Origin: Plectosphaerella cucumerina
Taxonomy: Eukaryota; Ascomycota; Sordariomycetes; Glomerellales; Plectosphaerellaceae
Direction of reading: 5' to 3'
DNA length: 64,000 bases
NCBI GenBank assembly: GCA_020746995.1
Contig: JAGPXD010000007.1
Coordinates: forward strand, 2,046,001-2,110,000
The notes beneath the pieces are model-generated. The model was not told the origin of the DNA. It did no database searches and saw nothing but the letters and a program-made list of their open reading frames with translations. Positions 35,201 through 47,384 of this stretch are shown piece after piece; within the stretch, counting starts at the first letter, position 1; every line of letters starts with the position of its first letter. Both the position numbers and the translations under genes were made by a program.

Positions 35201-37299
35201 GCGGCTGTCGTTGCGACTCGGGCAAGGGGACCTGAAGAGACGCCACCGCGAGTCCGTGGCAGCCGGGACGCCTCTGGCGTGGCATCAGGCTCGCCGTGCC
35301 TTTCCCAAGGCGGTTGCAAGGGCTTACAGGCACAGGGGCGGGCGGCTTCAGGTGCGAGTGTGTGTTCTGCCCTGAAGGATGGCGGCGGCGGCGTGAATTA
35401 CAAGTCATTGAGCAGCAGGCCGCCAAGTCGACGGCTCGAGTTTGTGGTGATGATGATGGGCGGCAGGGCTCTGTGAAACAACATTAAAAGAGAGCTGGTA
35501 CAGGCCGGGGTTTGGCTCGGTGGAGTTCCCCTGGGCGAATGCAACGAACGGACGGGCTGGACCTTCAGGCTCCGAGGACCCCCCCTCCACCCCCGAAGTA
35601 GCTGTCAGCCGGTACTTGGACGGCAACATGGTCCTCGAGATGTTGCATCGAGACGGGTCTCTTCAGTGCCGCTAGGTGTACGTCAGGTGACAAGGCCCGT
35701 CCATGTCAACGGCGGAAGATTCGCGGCAACGCGGTGCTCGTCCCCCGAGGCTCCTGGCCTCCTCCTCTTCTCCTTTCAAGGGCAAACCCCGACTTGGGAG
35801 ACTTTTGCCACGGCAACGGCGACTCATTCGTATCGCGGGCCCTCGGAGGCATTGGGTGCGTCGAGCACAACAGCGAGTTCGGCCTCTGCGCTTGAATGTC
35901 GTGTTACCCTGGCGCGGCAGGACTCGAGGGGAACGGCGCAGGGCGATGCAGGGTTGGCGCAGAATCCCGGGTGACGATTTGTCCCACGTTCAAGTTCACG
36001 GACTCCTCGAGGGTTCCTGATCTTGCTGCCCAGCTGCCCCAGGTGCGGTGCGCCAGGGGAGGGGGGACGCCGATTTGACCAACGTTTCTCGAGTCCGAGT
36101 CGGCGTCAATCGCCGCCGCCACAGGCGCAGGATCCCCGGCCGAGACGAACGGAGCTGGCCTAGCAGCAAATGGCAAGCCAGCTGGAGCTAGTGACAGACC
36201 AAGTCGCGGTACAACTCGGGTGTCGTGGAGGTGTGCTTGACGCAGCTGCAAGTGTTTCCCTGGCAGGATGAAGAAGCAAGCGTTAGTAAACGGGCGCTTG
36301 CTCACCTGCCTGCTGCTAGCCTGTGATCATCCTGTGTCGACAGGTACCCTCAAAAGTGACGAAGGTTCAGATATCCTGCAGAAGGCGAGGCTACCAGGCC
36401 CAGTAGCGTTGGGGCGGCCGGCCGGCTGGTCGACCGAGTCGGGTCGAGTCGAGCCCCCCCCCCCTCTGCCCGCAGACAGCAGAGACAAACAGACAGAGTG
36501 TGTGTGTCGCGAGCCGGCCACCTGCAACAACGACACCCTCATCGGCTTCCGGGAGCATACCCCCTAGCAAAGGCCGGGGTGGCCCTGTCCCGGGCTACGT
36601 CGCTAGCGTGGGAAAGCCCCCTGTTCGAGTGCAGTGTGCCTGAACGAGCAAGGGGGGGCAAGTGAAGGGGCTGCCGCCGCCGACGCAACCCCCACCCGAC
36701 CGGGGGGAGCCCCTCTTCCTCCCCCTTTTCTTCTTTCGCACTGCAAGGCGCAAAGACAACCAGCGCGGCGTCGGAGGAGTCGTTGTCGTTGTCGTTGTCT
36801 TGTTCGTAGGGTTGTCGTCGTCGTCTGCGGCGGCCAGAGTCGCACACTGTACAAGTGTCTGTGCGTGCGCTGGGTCAGGTAGCGGCCAGGCCATTCAGGG
36901 CTTGCGATGTTGCAACGGCAGGCAGGTGATGTGATGTGAGGCGATGGAAGGTGAGGTGAGGTGAGGTGAGGTCAGACCAGACCAAGTCAGGTCATGTCTG
37001 TCGGGGTGCTTGCTCCAGTTGTCCGCAATTGATCTGAGAGGGGATCTCATCCAAGGAAAGCACTCCAGGATCGTACCTTCCTGAGCGTGTGTTGCGATCC
37101 GGGGAACAAGGCATGAATACCTGAGCTGGAGCGTCCCACGAGTACCTGTAATGGAAAATACCCACCAGGGGTACATTCGTATCACCTGCGACAGGTACCC
37201 GGGTACATGTAGCACTTGCCCTGGCTGCCCGCCTGTCAATGACGTCCAGGGAAAGAGCCGGTCACTGGCAAGTGCGGTGCCCTTCAACTTCACGATGCG
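32285..37299. other. Gene-free stretch (right part of the desert)
   Basis: Five kilobases with no recognisable gene on either strand. Minor structure includes an 11-base poly-C run (36454-36464), GTCGTT repeats near 36779-36800 and four GTGAG pentamers at 36951-36970. Confidence 0.4.
36951..36970 (+). repeat. (GTGAG)4 tandem pentamer
   Basis: Four perfect pentamers, followed by related GTCAG/CCAGA/AGGTC wording to about 36995. Short and probably neutral. Confidence 0.8.
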
Positions 37300-39619
37300 C
37301 ATCCCAGCCCGTTCGTCATCGGGGAAAGGGCATGCATGACCCGACAGCCGGCCGCTGCCTGCCATTGCCTGCCACGATCACGGCCGCCGCCGACGACGCG
37401 ACTCGAACTCGACTCGCCTCCAGTCCGGTCTTCACTAGGGCCTTTCGTTGAGCTCGCTCATCACTCTCCTTCGCCCGTCCGTCTCGTCTCGTCTTGTCTT
37501 GGGGGCTTGTCCCGCCTCGCGGAAACAGCAGCACACTTGCGCATCCTTCCGCACTCTCTCCACCGACGACCGGTCTTGGCAACTTGGCCCGAATGGGAAC
37601 ACCTGACTGGGCTAGACGGGAGGTCCAGGGGGGGTTGGAACTTGGAGGAGAGCCCGGGGAGGGGTGAGTTCGGGTCAGGCACTCGGGAGCTGCTCCGTCG
37701 CATCGGGTGCCTTCCTGGATTGTGTGCGGCGTTCGAGTTGGGAGACCTGCAGCAATGGAGAGCGCCTAGCCGAGACGACCTGCGACTTGTGGCTAGCCGC
37801 GATTTGCGCTTTGGCTGGACGACTGCCTGACTGAGGTGCTTTGCCCCGGGATTTCTTCCCAGGTATTATTGCCTTTTCCGACCTCTGCGCCACCATTCCA
37901 TCACATACTGACTAGTACTCGCGATACGTCGATGCAGGACGAAGAGGAACACCACAACACGGCAGAACACACGGACCCGATCGCGACAAGCAGTGCACTT
38001 CCCTACCCCCTCCCTCCTCGCAAGCCGCTGCCATCCAGAGAACAGGCCCTCTTCCGCAATAGGCGCGTCCATCGCTGCTCGACCAAAGAGGGCCGTGGCC
38101 GCCACGGGAGATCCACACCCCACACACGGACAGAGTTCAAGCTGCCCGGTGTTGGTGTTGTGTCTGCCTCCCGTCTGCTCTGACTGTCTGCCCCCATCAC
38201 CAAGCCGCACCACCCGCCGCCATCCGCCCTCCGCCCTTGGCCTACCCCCCCACCTCATCTCCATCTGGCGCGCGAACATCCGGTGCTTCTTTCTTGAACC
38301 TGCCAGGGAGGTGCTAGTTTCGAGAGCCGCTCGTGGTCCTCGCGCGAGAGACAAGTAACGGTGGATCGAGTCTGTGGAGGAATCAGAAAAGGGAGAGACG
38401 GCCAGCCAACACAAACGGGGCCGCCGATAAGAAAGCAAAGGGGAAAAAAGCAACAACATGGGAAAACACTCACCACAATCCTCATATATCACTTTGCAGC
38501 TTACCTCGCAGCGCGCTGTGCAGCACTTCGCCTGCGCCTACGAGTACGAGGACAGTACTAACGGCGAAACGAACTTGCTTTCTTCTCTGGACCCCTCCTC
38601 CATCCCACATGTCGTGCGGCGCGCCGCTCATCTCGAGACTCTTTCCCTTCTGGGGTGGAATCTAGACGGTCTTGTCGCCCCCCTCCCCAGGATCTGTCTT
38701 CGTATCTGGCCATCGTCGTCAGATCTCGTCGCCTTCTTTTTGCTCGGACGCTCCATCGCACGGCTCGCGGCATCCGCCCATCGCCTTGGTACAGGAAACG
38801 CCAAACTATCCACTGACTCGGCCAGCTGCACTACACTGCACCGGACGCTCGTAGCTCGCCCGTCCCCCGACTCGCCGCCGTCGCCGTCGCCGCCGTCGTC
38901 GCCTGGCCCAGACGGGGGCCCGCTTGCCTTCTCTGCCTCTCGCTGCGTCACCAGTGCTGCTGGTCCGAGGAGCCGCCCCCCTTCTACCCGCAGACGGCGG
39001 CCCTCGACATTGTTCAGCTGCTAAGAGTACCTGGACCACTACTGCCTTGCTCCTCCTCCTCAGGCTCTGGCCCTCGTCGACAAGGAGGGTCGAGCGTGCA
39101 GCATTTCCCCTCTCACTCTCTCAAGATCGCCTCTCTGAGTGCTCGTGCGTTGCAGGAGACCCAGGTCATTTCATCACCCTAAAGCTGCGCGTCAGGACCT
39201 TGGAGGTGACTGAGAAGAGCCCTGTCTACTGCACGAGTACGAGTATTGCGGTGCTCTCACTGTGGACCGATGGACGGACGTGCAACGACCGGCCGGCCGG
39301 CCTGCCGGTTGGCTGTCTGTCTCCATCCATGCAAAGTGCTGTCGACGATGAAAGAGCCTGGGCACATCAAACACTCGCCGTGTATTTTTATCGGGGCTAT
39401 CCCTCTTCGCATTCCCTGCAACTGACGCACAGAGGCTAAACAGCACCCCTCCCTGAAGATCGCCACGCCCGCAGCGCCGTCGTCCCTCCCGGTGTCTAGT
39501 TTGGCACTGCTCAGTGCTCGGTCGACCGAGATCAATCTCGAGCAAGGCCGGTCCCTGGCCTGCCACTTCTTGCGCTCGAGCACTTCTTCCCACCTGGGCG
39601 CTGCCCCCCCTGGTGTCTT

Positions 39620-39637
39620 CCCCCCCCCCCCCCCCCC
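39620..39637 (+). repeat. Poly-C run of 18 bases
   Basis: An uninterrupted C homopolymer, followed by GCCGCCGG. It is prone to sequencing-length error and could form i-motif/G-quadruplex-type structures. Confidence 0.85.
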
Positions 39638-39918
39638 GCCGCCGGAGGTCACTCGACCTGGACCTTGGCCCATCCTTGACCAACGAAAACAAGACAGTGC
39701 AGGGCCAGGGGGTCCCCCCTCCCCTCCCCTCCTATCCCCCTCCATCTGCACACTACTCCAGGTACGTACGATCCACGTCTCCACCGGTCCGCTCACCTCC
39801 ACCCCCCCCTGCTCATACCGCCAGCACCTAGTCCAGGTAGCCTAGCCTGCCTTTTCCTACCCTACACCCTACCCTGGAGGTACGGTACCTAGCTGGGCAA
39901 AGTACCTAGCTCCCCCAC

Positions 39919-39941
39919 CAGCAGCAGCAGCAGCAGCAGCA
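39919..39941 (+). repeat. (CAG)n microsatellite
   Basis: Seven to eight CAG units in the putative leader region of the C2H2 gene. Confidence 0.85.
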
Positions 39942-41793
39942 CGAGCACCAGCAACAGTCAAAGTCAGTCAGTTCAATCAGTCAGTCCGTCGTCCCTTTTT
40001 CACCATCCCAGACCCAAGACCCAGACCCTGCTCTCCCACTGTCAGGTGCGAGCGCTGCACCCATCCAATGTTACTCTACTCCATTGTCGAGCTCCCCTTC
40101 TCTCACTGCCGGTATACCCTGCCTGACCTGACTTCGTACCCCCGACACCTCTCTTCCCTTTCTGGTCGACAAAGCTGCCCCCCACAGCTTGATACCTCTC
40201 ATCGCGTACATACTTAACTCCTCTCGTGTCCTTCCCCCCTCCTCCACCCTTCACCCCGTACCGTGGTTGTCCGCTCCTGTCATCGGCCTCGCAACAGCAC
40301 CCGGCTCACTCATACACGCCTGCAACAGCCGAAGAAGAGACCTCTCTCACACCCACACGCCCGGTCCGACCCAAGAACTCATCGTCAACGTCAACACCAT
40401 CTCTACTACGCCCCGATAATCTCGCTCTCACACTCTCTCTTCCGCCACGCCCTCCTCGAACTCTTGACCCGGAACTTCAGGACCACTCGAGTCAGCGCTG
40501 CTCAGATATCGGACCCTCGGGAGGCTCTGTGCACTCGCACGAATCTCACCACCAAGAGGGACAGCTCGACAAAACCGCCGGCTCCATTTTCCTCGCTGAG
40601 ACCACCGCGCCCACACCCTCTCTCTCTCTCTCCCCTCCTTTTTACCCCCTCCACTCCTTTTCTACCAAGACGCCAGTAAAAGGGTCGACGCCCGTCAGCC
40701 TAGGCCGCTCTCTGTGTCGTGCCTGAGCGCACTGATCTTGACGATCGTTCCCGCGTCGCCACCATTGTCCGAACTTGCGGCCCCCGGAACCTAACACACG
40801 CCGGCCCTCGACTCTCGGACCTCGAAACAAAGACAGCCCGGCCAGCTCACTTCCTCCTGCACTGTCCGTTCTGCTTGGGTCGCCCTGCTGCTCCTGCTTC
40901 TTCTTCACGATCCGACCTGCAGACCAGCGCACAGAGTGGTTTGCCCCGTTCTTCGGAAGACAGCCGCTGAGCCACCACTCCCAATCCGTGCCACTGCCAC
41001 CTGGTGGCCCAGTCCAGTCAGTCGCCCTCGTCCAGACTCGGAGATTTCCCAAAGTGTTCGTTCAAGCAACACGGACCCCTTCGCCTCCGGTACGTCCCAC
41101 GCCCTGTCCCTTGCTTGTCTTAAAGGCCGCTCTGCCCACCCAGGCCTTCCCATCATCCCCTTCCTGTGATCTTGGTCCGTTCGTCGTGGTCCCCCTTCGA
41201 CTGGTCAATGCCACTCTTCAACCACCTACCTTCCTACCTTTATACACTTCTCTTCCTGGAATACTAATACGGGAACGTCAGGCCCTCGCCGCCTACCCAT
41301 CACTTCACCACCTACCACCGCCAACATCTTCTTGTATCAAAGCAGCTCACTCGTCGTCCTCGAGTATCATCACCCACTCTCACCACCGCCGCTCCTCCAG
41401 GATCATTGACCAAGCTGCTCTTCACCAACTCGACCACTGCCACCTTCTTAATTGCCAGTCCTGCCTGGATTCGAAGGAGCTGTGGCCGCCAAAACGCGCT
41501 GGACGCCTCCACCTCAGCATTGTCCCATCTGTTGCTCCTGCGTCTTGTCACCCCGTTTGTTTCACGGAACCCCTCATCGAGCCGCTTCCGCACACCCCCT
41601 CCTTTCCGAGCCCGGGATATCCCAACACCAGCTCGCCCTCGACATATTACCCAGGAATCGCAGCACTCCACGATACCCTTGCTTCTTTCCTTCCAAGCCG
41701 ACTACTACTGATAATACGAATACGACTTAATCCTGTCTCGAAAAGACACGCACATACCATTTCCTTTACACATCACCAGTTACCCACGACGAT

Positions 41794-43413
41794 ATGGAAC
41801 TCATGGAGCTCGTCGAGAATGAGCCGACGGCTCGCCCCTTCCAGTGCGACTGGCAGTCCTGCAACAAGGTTCGTCACGCAGCAACTTGCCCATGCGGAAG
41901 TTGCCTCAGCTAACCAGCAACAAGAGCTTCAACCGCAAGTCTGACTTGCAGAGGCACTACCGCATTCACACAAACGAGCGTCCTTACGCTTGTGCAACCC
42001 CTGGATGTGGCAAGAGCTTCATCCAGCGGAGTGCCCTGACCGTGCACATCCGCACACACACGGGCGAGAAGCCCCATCAGTGCCAGCACATTGGCTGCGG
42101 CAAGCGGTTCTCCGATGTGTGTACCTTCCTCGGTCGTGCGTCTTGATGGAGACAACATTGCTAACTTGTGTGATCAGTCCTCCAGTCTTGCCCGTCACCG
42201 ACGGATCCATACTGGCAAGCGTCCCTACAAGTGTGCCCATGATGGCTGTCTCAAGAGGTGCGCTCCTCCCTCTCTTAGTATATATGTCTTAGTTTGCTGA
42301 ATGCTAAACCAACCCAACAGCTTCTGCCGCAAGACGACCATGGTCAAGCACCAGCGCCGCTCCCACCAGCGCGGCATGCACCCCAACGAGCTCCTGGACG
42401 ACTGCACCTCTGACTCGGAAAGCGGCGAGTCCCCATCGACACCAAAGCACGCTGCCATGCACTGGCCGACTCAGGGCGTCATGCCTGTTGGCCAGGTCCC
42501 CCACGGCCACATGCACAGGGCCGCTTCCTTCGGCGACTTCGGCCAGCAGATGGGCTACCCCGTTCCTCACCACCAGCAGCACCCCCAGCAGCACCCCCAG
42601 TACGCCCACAGGCACAGCATGTCCACCAACGCCCACGAATACCAGGGCCTTCCGGTGCCCGAGCACCAGCAGCAGCCGCCACACCAGCAGCACCCCGGCG
42701 TCCGCATGATGCACCGCACTGCCAGCATGCCGCACCCCTACTACGTGACGGAGCACAACAACCCCGGCGTCGCCACGATGAACACGCAGCAGCTGCACCC
42801 CCAATACCAGGTACCCAGGCAACAGCAGGTCGAGGGACTCCCGCTCGAGATTCCGTACCAGCAGGCGCAAAGCATGAACCCGTCCATCCAGAACAGCCCG
42901 ACCAGCTACTCGGCGGCCTCTGGCAGAAGCCCGACTGTTCCCGAGGGTGGTTTCTACACGCACAGGCCGACACAGTCCGCCACATACGCTCTTCACAGCG
43001 CGCCCCCGGCCGAGCAGCAGCAGCCTCAACAAGGACACATGGCCCAGTATCACCAGCAGCAGCCGCAGCAGGGACCGCCGCACCCCCACCCCGTCCCCAG
43101 CCAGGCGCCCCAAGCACCTCCGGTAGCCCAGGGTCCCGCACCGGAACATCAGCAGCAGCAGCAACAACCCCAGCACCACGAGGCGCCGCAGCCACAGCAG
43201 GTCAACCAGTACCCCTCGCCATCGCCGCAACCACCACAGGCCGTGCCGGCCGAGGAGTACTGGAACGGTGTTCCCTACCAGGCGCCGGTCGAGGTCGCCA
43301 CGATCGGCTCTCTTCCTACGTTTGGGTCGGGTGTGTATGACATCTGGGGCCCCAAGATGGAGTTCGAGGACCCCTCGATGCAGCTCCCGAGCGCTCGCAT
43401 TGAGAACATGTAA
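41794..43413 (+). CDS. C2H2 zinc-finger transcription factor with four fingers and Gln/Pro/His-rich tail
   Basis: Four exons, join(41794..41868,41925..42116,42178..42257,42321..43413), give 479 residues. The N-terminus MELMELVENEPTARP leads directly into four tandem C2H2 fingers at about 18-135: CDWQSC/HYRIH, CATPGC/HIRTH, CQHIGC/HRRIH and CAHDGC/HQRRSH, joined by TGEKP/TGKRP-type linkers. All three introns fall inside fingers. The remaining ~340 residues are rich in Gln, His and Pro, with poly-Gln runs, as in activation domains. The final segment (EEYWNGVPYQAP ... GVYDIWGPKMEFEDPS) looks more ordered. It should bind DNA in the nucleus. Its target genes and an exact orthologue name I cannot give. 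The gene borders the 25-kb gene-free block, which is common for developmental regulators with large upstream regions. Confidence 0.9.
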
Positions 43414-43968
43414 GGCATGCTTCTGGCAGCCACACACAAGAGACTTGGCTCGTTCGACGAGCCCGCGACACATCATTGCAACACATCACTTTTTTGCACG
43501 TCACGCCGGTAGCAACAATCCGGTCGACGTTGATTTTGCCTTGGAGTCGAGTCCGCAGCACACAGAGCGGCACAACGGAAAAACACAGATCAGCAAACGG
43601 GTTCCACAGCACCGGAAACACTGAAAATTTGCCGACCGGTCCCATGGACATTTCTACCCCATGGCGACACAAGGAGCGGCATTGGTTCGCGAAGCTTGGC
43701 TTCACCCTCGGAGCATTTTGTCGGCGCATCGCACACACGCAGGTTTACTTCCTTATTCCTCGACGTTTCGTTTTGGTTTTTTTGGTCATTCTGGATACAA
43801 AAGCCATGTTCCCTGGAGTTGACCGGGCGAAGAAGACGGCACCCCATTTCCCCAGCATCCCGGCGCTGCGAAGCCAAGGGATAGCACATTGCCCTCTCCC
43901 CAATCTCTCTCACTCTTCGGTTTCTCTCTCACTCAAACCGTTCCCTTCCTCTCATTCCCTCTCTTTAC

Positions 43969-44002
<34 letters not shown>

Positions 44003-45121
44003 TTTGTTTCCAGTATAATAATTATCCATGCCCCTTTTCTTTCTCTCATCTCGGATTGTTTCCTCTTGTTTTCAAGGCGGTCCCGGCGGCAAAGCCGGTT
44101 GTTTCATGCATCTACCGGCAACACGAGGCGATGGCACTCTTAATAATCAAACGGCGAGGCCACGGAGGCCGACGGGTCGGGGACAGACGTCCCGGAATGA
44201 CGGCGTCGGCTCAACTGAACGACCACGACTGCAACGAGAAAGTCGACCGATCACAAGACGGCATATACCAAGGTGCTCCGGCTATCCTGATTCGAGGAAG
44301 AAAAAGAGGGGGAAGACTATGATGACGTCCATCGATCGACGGCCTTCCTTTTTGATATCCAGCTCTTTTGGAGACGGGGAACGACTGTATAATACCTATC
44401 AGGGGAAGGAAAGCTGACCCGGACACGGCAGCTCAGCACGGCGGGGGTGGGATGAAAATGACGGAGACGTGTAACGATAGCATCTCGGGGGTCAGCTGTT
44501 GTACTTTATCTTGTCCAATCGATTGAACAAATGATACGCAGAAGTGGGACTTATGTGACCGTGATGAAGAGACAGAACCTATACTGATAATTTGCTTTGA
44601 TGGTCGTTGTCATGCGTCAGTATGAGTGTGTTTTCGGTGTGGTTCGCTCGTAGGGGACACACCGAGACATCGTGACTGGGCTGGCCTGCGGCTGAAAAGC
44701 TCCTGATTGGCTCAATGGTCCCACCCAGGCCTCGTGACCCGGTGTCGGCGCTACGTCGGGTGGTCCGGGCTGGGCCGGCGCTGGGAAAATCTCGGAAGGA
44801 AATGGAAGCTACGACCTGCGCTTGAATGACACAGTCAGTCCTCAATGGCGACCTGGTCACGTAAGTCGTGTTGCCTCCGACCGCCATCTGGATCTCTCTA
44901 CCTCTGCACACCCGGCCCACGCCACAACATCCATTGATGAACCACCGCCAACAGTAGCCACGCCATGTCGAGGGCACACGGGCATGCATAGAACAGCATT
45001 TTGATACATCAGTCCACGGGAACCATACGATCACACCGAGAGCGCGCCTTCATACCGACCCTCCCCCTCTCCTCTTCGTCCTCCACCGCCACCGGTCTCG
45101 GCCGTTGACAAGGGCGTCATC
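43414..45121. other. Intergenic region: 3' UTR of the C2H2 gene and YME1 promoter
   Basis: About 1.7 kb between two plus-strand genes. A pure CT microsatellite lies at 43977-44001. An inverted CCAAT box (ATTGG) occurs at 44706-44710, about 410 bases before the YME1 start. I see no gene. Confidence 0.5.
43977..44001 (+). repeat. (CT)n microsatellite
   Basis: About twelve CT dinucleotides downstream of the C2H2 gene. Confidence 0.9.
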
Positions 45122-47384
45122 ATGTCGCTGCGCCCGGCGGCTGCGATGGCGCTGCGCTTCGCCAGCCCGGCGATGCGCAGCCATCTGATGCCGGCACCTA
45201 CAATGCGGGCCATGTTCAGGCTGGCGACGGCCAGCACGACAAATACTTCATGGGCACCCACGACGAGGTCCCCCGGTCTCCTCTCGCAATACCGAAGCTT
45301 CGGACACAATGGAATTTCGCGAACCCTCCTGGCCAGCCGGGAGGCGGCGGCGAACCGGAATCCGGCCAGCGCCACCGCCCAGAACGCCTTTTACCAGCTG
45401 CTCCTCAAGGCCAACATGCCCGCCATCGTCGTTGAGCGATACCAGTCTGGCCGTTTTGCCACAAATGAAGCCGGCGATGAAGCCTACCACCGAGCCCTCG
45501 CCCTACAGAATCAGTCGACAACGGCTAATGCCGACCTTCCGACGCACTTCACCGCCCCCGAGGCCGGCGCGCCTGCCGGGAACCTCTCGCAGGCACAGCT
45601 GCAGGCCGTCGGCCAGGCACTCGCCGCCCGGTCCAAGGGCGCCAACGTGGCCATCTCCAAGGGTGCCGGTGTCGGCACCCGAGACGGGCCGCTGCACGTT
45701 GTCGTCGATGAGTCTTTCGGTGGCATAGTCTTCCGCTGGTTCAAGTTTATCCTCTGGTTCTGCTTCTTCACCTACATCAGCCTGGTCCTCGTGTCCTTCC
45801 TCATCGAGGGCCTCAACCTGTTCAAGCGGCCCGGCGCAAAGGTCGATAGCGAGGTGAGGGCCGAGACCCAGACCACCAGGTTCTCCGACGTTCACGGCGC
45901 CACCGAGGCCAAGGACGAGCTCCAGGAGCTCGTCGAGTTCCTGCGCAACCCCGGCAAGTTTTCCACCCTCGGCGGCAAGCTCCCAAAGGGCGTCCTCCTC
46001 GTTGGCCCTCCCGGCACGGGAAAGACGCTGATTGCCCGCGCCGTGGCTGGTGAGGCTGGCGTGCCCTTCTTCTACATGTCCGGCAGCGAGTTCGACGAGG
46101 TTTACGTTGGTGTGGGCGCCAAGCGCGTGCGCGAGCTGTTTGCTTCTGCAAAGGCCAAGTCTCCTTCCATCATCTTCATCGACGAACTCGACGCCATAGG
46201 TGGCAAGCGCAATTCGCGCGATGCTGCCTACGTGAAGCAGACCCTCAATCAGCTCCTCACGGAGCTCGACGGCTTCGAGCAGAACAGCGGCGTCATCATT
46301 ATTGCGGCCACCAACTTCCCCGAGCTCCTCGACAAGGCCCTGACGCGTCCTGGACGCTTCGACCGCCACGTGACCGTGCCTCTGCCCGACGTCCGCGGCC
46401 GTATCGACATCCTGAAGCACCACGCCAAGAAGATCAAGGCCAGCGCCGAGGTTAACTTTGAGGCCATCGCCTCGAGCACGCCCGGCCTTTCGGGCGCCGA
46501 GCTGGAGAACATTGTCAACCAGGCCGCCGTGCACGCCAGCAGGCTGAAGCAGACGTCGGTTCTCATGACCGACTTTGAGTGGGCCAAGGACAAGGTGATC
46601 ATGGGTGCGGAGCGCAAGACCATCATTGGTGAGAAGGAGAAGGAGATGACGGCCTACCACGAGGCTGGCCACGCTCTCGTCTCCTTCTTCAACACACACG
46701 GCCCCAACAAGCTCTACAAGGTCACCATCCTGCCCCGCGGCAGCAGCCTGGGACACACCGCTCACCTGCCCGAGATGGACAAGTACTCGTACACGACGCA
46801 AGATCTGCGGTCGCTCATTGAGACGTCGCTCGGCGGCAAGCTGGCCGAGGAGATTGTCTACGGCCCCGATAAGGTGACCACGGGCGTCTCGAGCGTAAGT
46901 TCTCCTTCTCAAGTGCCTTGTGCCGGTCTGCAGTGCTAACTCGCTCCAGGATCTTCAAAATGCCACCAACGTGGCCTTCCAGATGGTGGCCCAGTACGGC
47001 ATGTCGGAGAAGCTCGGCCCCGTCGAGTACGGCAAGCGGTACAACACGCTCAGCAGTGAGACCAGGTCCCTTATCGAGTCGGAGGTGCAGCGGACTGTCG
47101 TCGAGGCACAGGAGAATGTGCGGACGCTGCTCGTCTCGAAGCGCAAGGAGCTTGACCTGCTTGCCAAGGCTCTTGTCGAGTACGAGACGCTCGATGTCAA
47201 GGAGGTCGAAAAGGTCATCCGCGGCGAGAAGCTCATCGACCGGAAACCTGTGCCAAAGGGCCCGATGGTGGTGCCGGCAACTGGTGCTCTTGCCCCGCCG
47301 ATTGCACCGCCCGCTCTGGGTGGTCCCGAGGATGGGAATGCCGAGCCGCCAGCTACTCCGCCAGTCGCCCCTCCGCAGGCGTAG
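45122..47384 (+). CDS. YME1: YME1, mitochondrial inner-membrane i-AAA protease
   Basis: Two exons, join(45122..46894,46950..47384), give 735 residues. The first ~70 residues are Arg/Ser/Ala-rich and lack acidic residues, as in a mitochondrial presequence. A single membrane segment lies at about 200-234. The AAA module has Walker A GPPGTGKT (295-302), Walker B IIFIDE (350-355) and a second-region-of-homology motif TRPGRFDRHV. The M41 protease has the zinc motif HEAGH (513-517). The 55-bp intron sits exactly before GAT, codon 592, in SSDLQNATNVA; by analogy with FtsH this Asp is the third zinc ligand. One membrane segment identifies the i-AAA (Yme1) form rather than m-AAA. The enzyme degrades unassembled and misfolded inner-membrane and intermembrane-space proteins. 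The last ~40 residues are Pro/Ala-rich. Confidence 0.96.

Larger units (their letters stand above)
37300..41793 (+). promoter_or_regulatory. Long pyrimidine-rich promoter/leader region of the C2H2 gene
   Basis: From about 37.3 kb to the C2H2 start codon the plus strand is strongly pyrimidine-rich, the usual sign of promoter and 5' UTR in this genome. It includes an 18-base poly-C run (39620-39637), a CAG repeat (39919-39941) and two GTACCTAGCT copies about 20 bases apart near 39884-39912. Many open frames start here. The largest (40775-41944, 389 codons) overlaps the zinc-finger start in another frame and has random-looking composition. Transcription start and leader introns cannot be placed by eye. 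Confidence 0.45.

Noticed and set aside
16901..41793. RIP-degraded transposon graveyard or centromere-like region
   Set aside because: The sequence remains GC-rich throughout with no AT-rich islands or long repeats visible, unlike RIP-affected DNA.
40775..41944. 389-codon plus-strand frame before the C2H2 gene
   Set aside because: It has low-complexity Pro/Ser/Leu composition produced by a C/T-rich leader, overlaps the real start in another frame and has no recognisable domain.
42304..43476. 390-codon minus-strand open frame
   Set aside because: It is antisense to the last exon of the C2H2 gene; its Leu/Val/Arg-rich sequence mirrors the CAG/CAC codons of the real frame.
45503..46912. 469-codon minus-strand open frame
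   Set aside because: It is the exact antisense shadow of the YME1 AAA-protease coding sequence.
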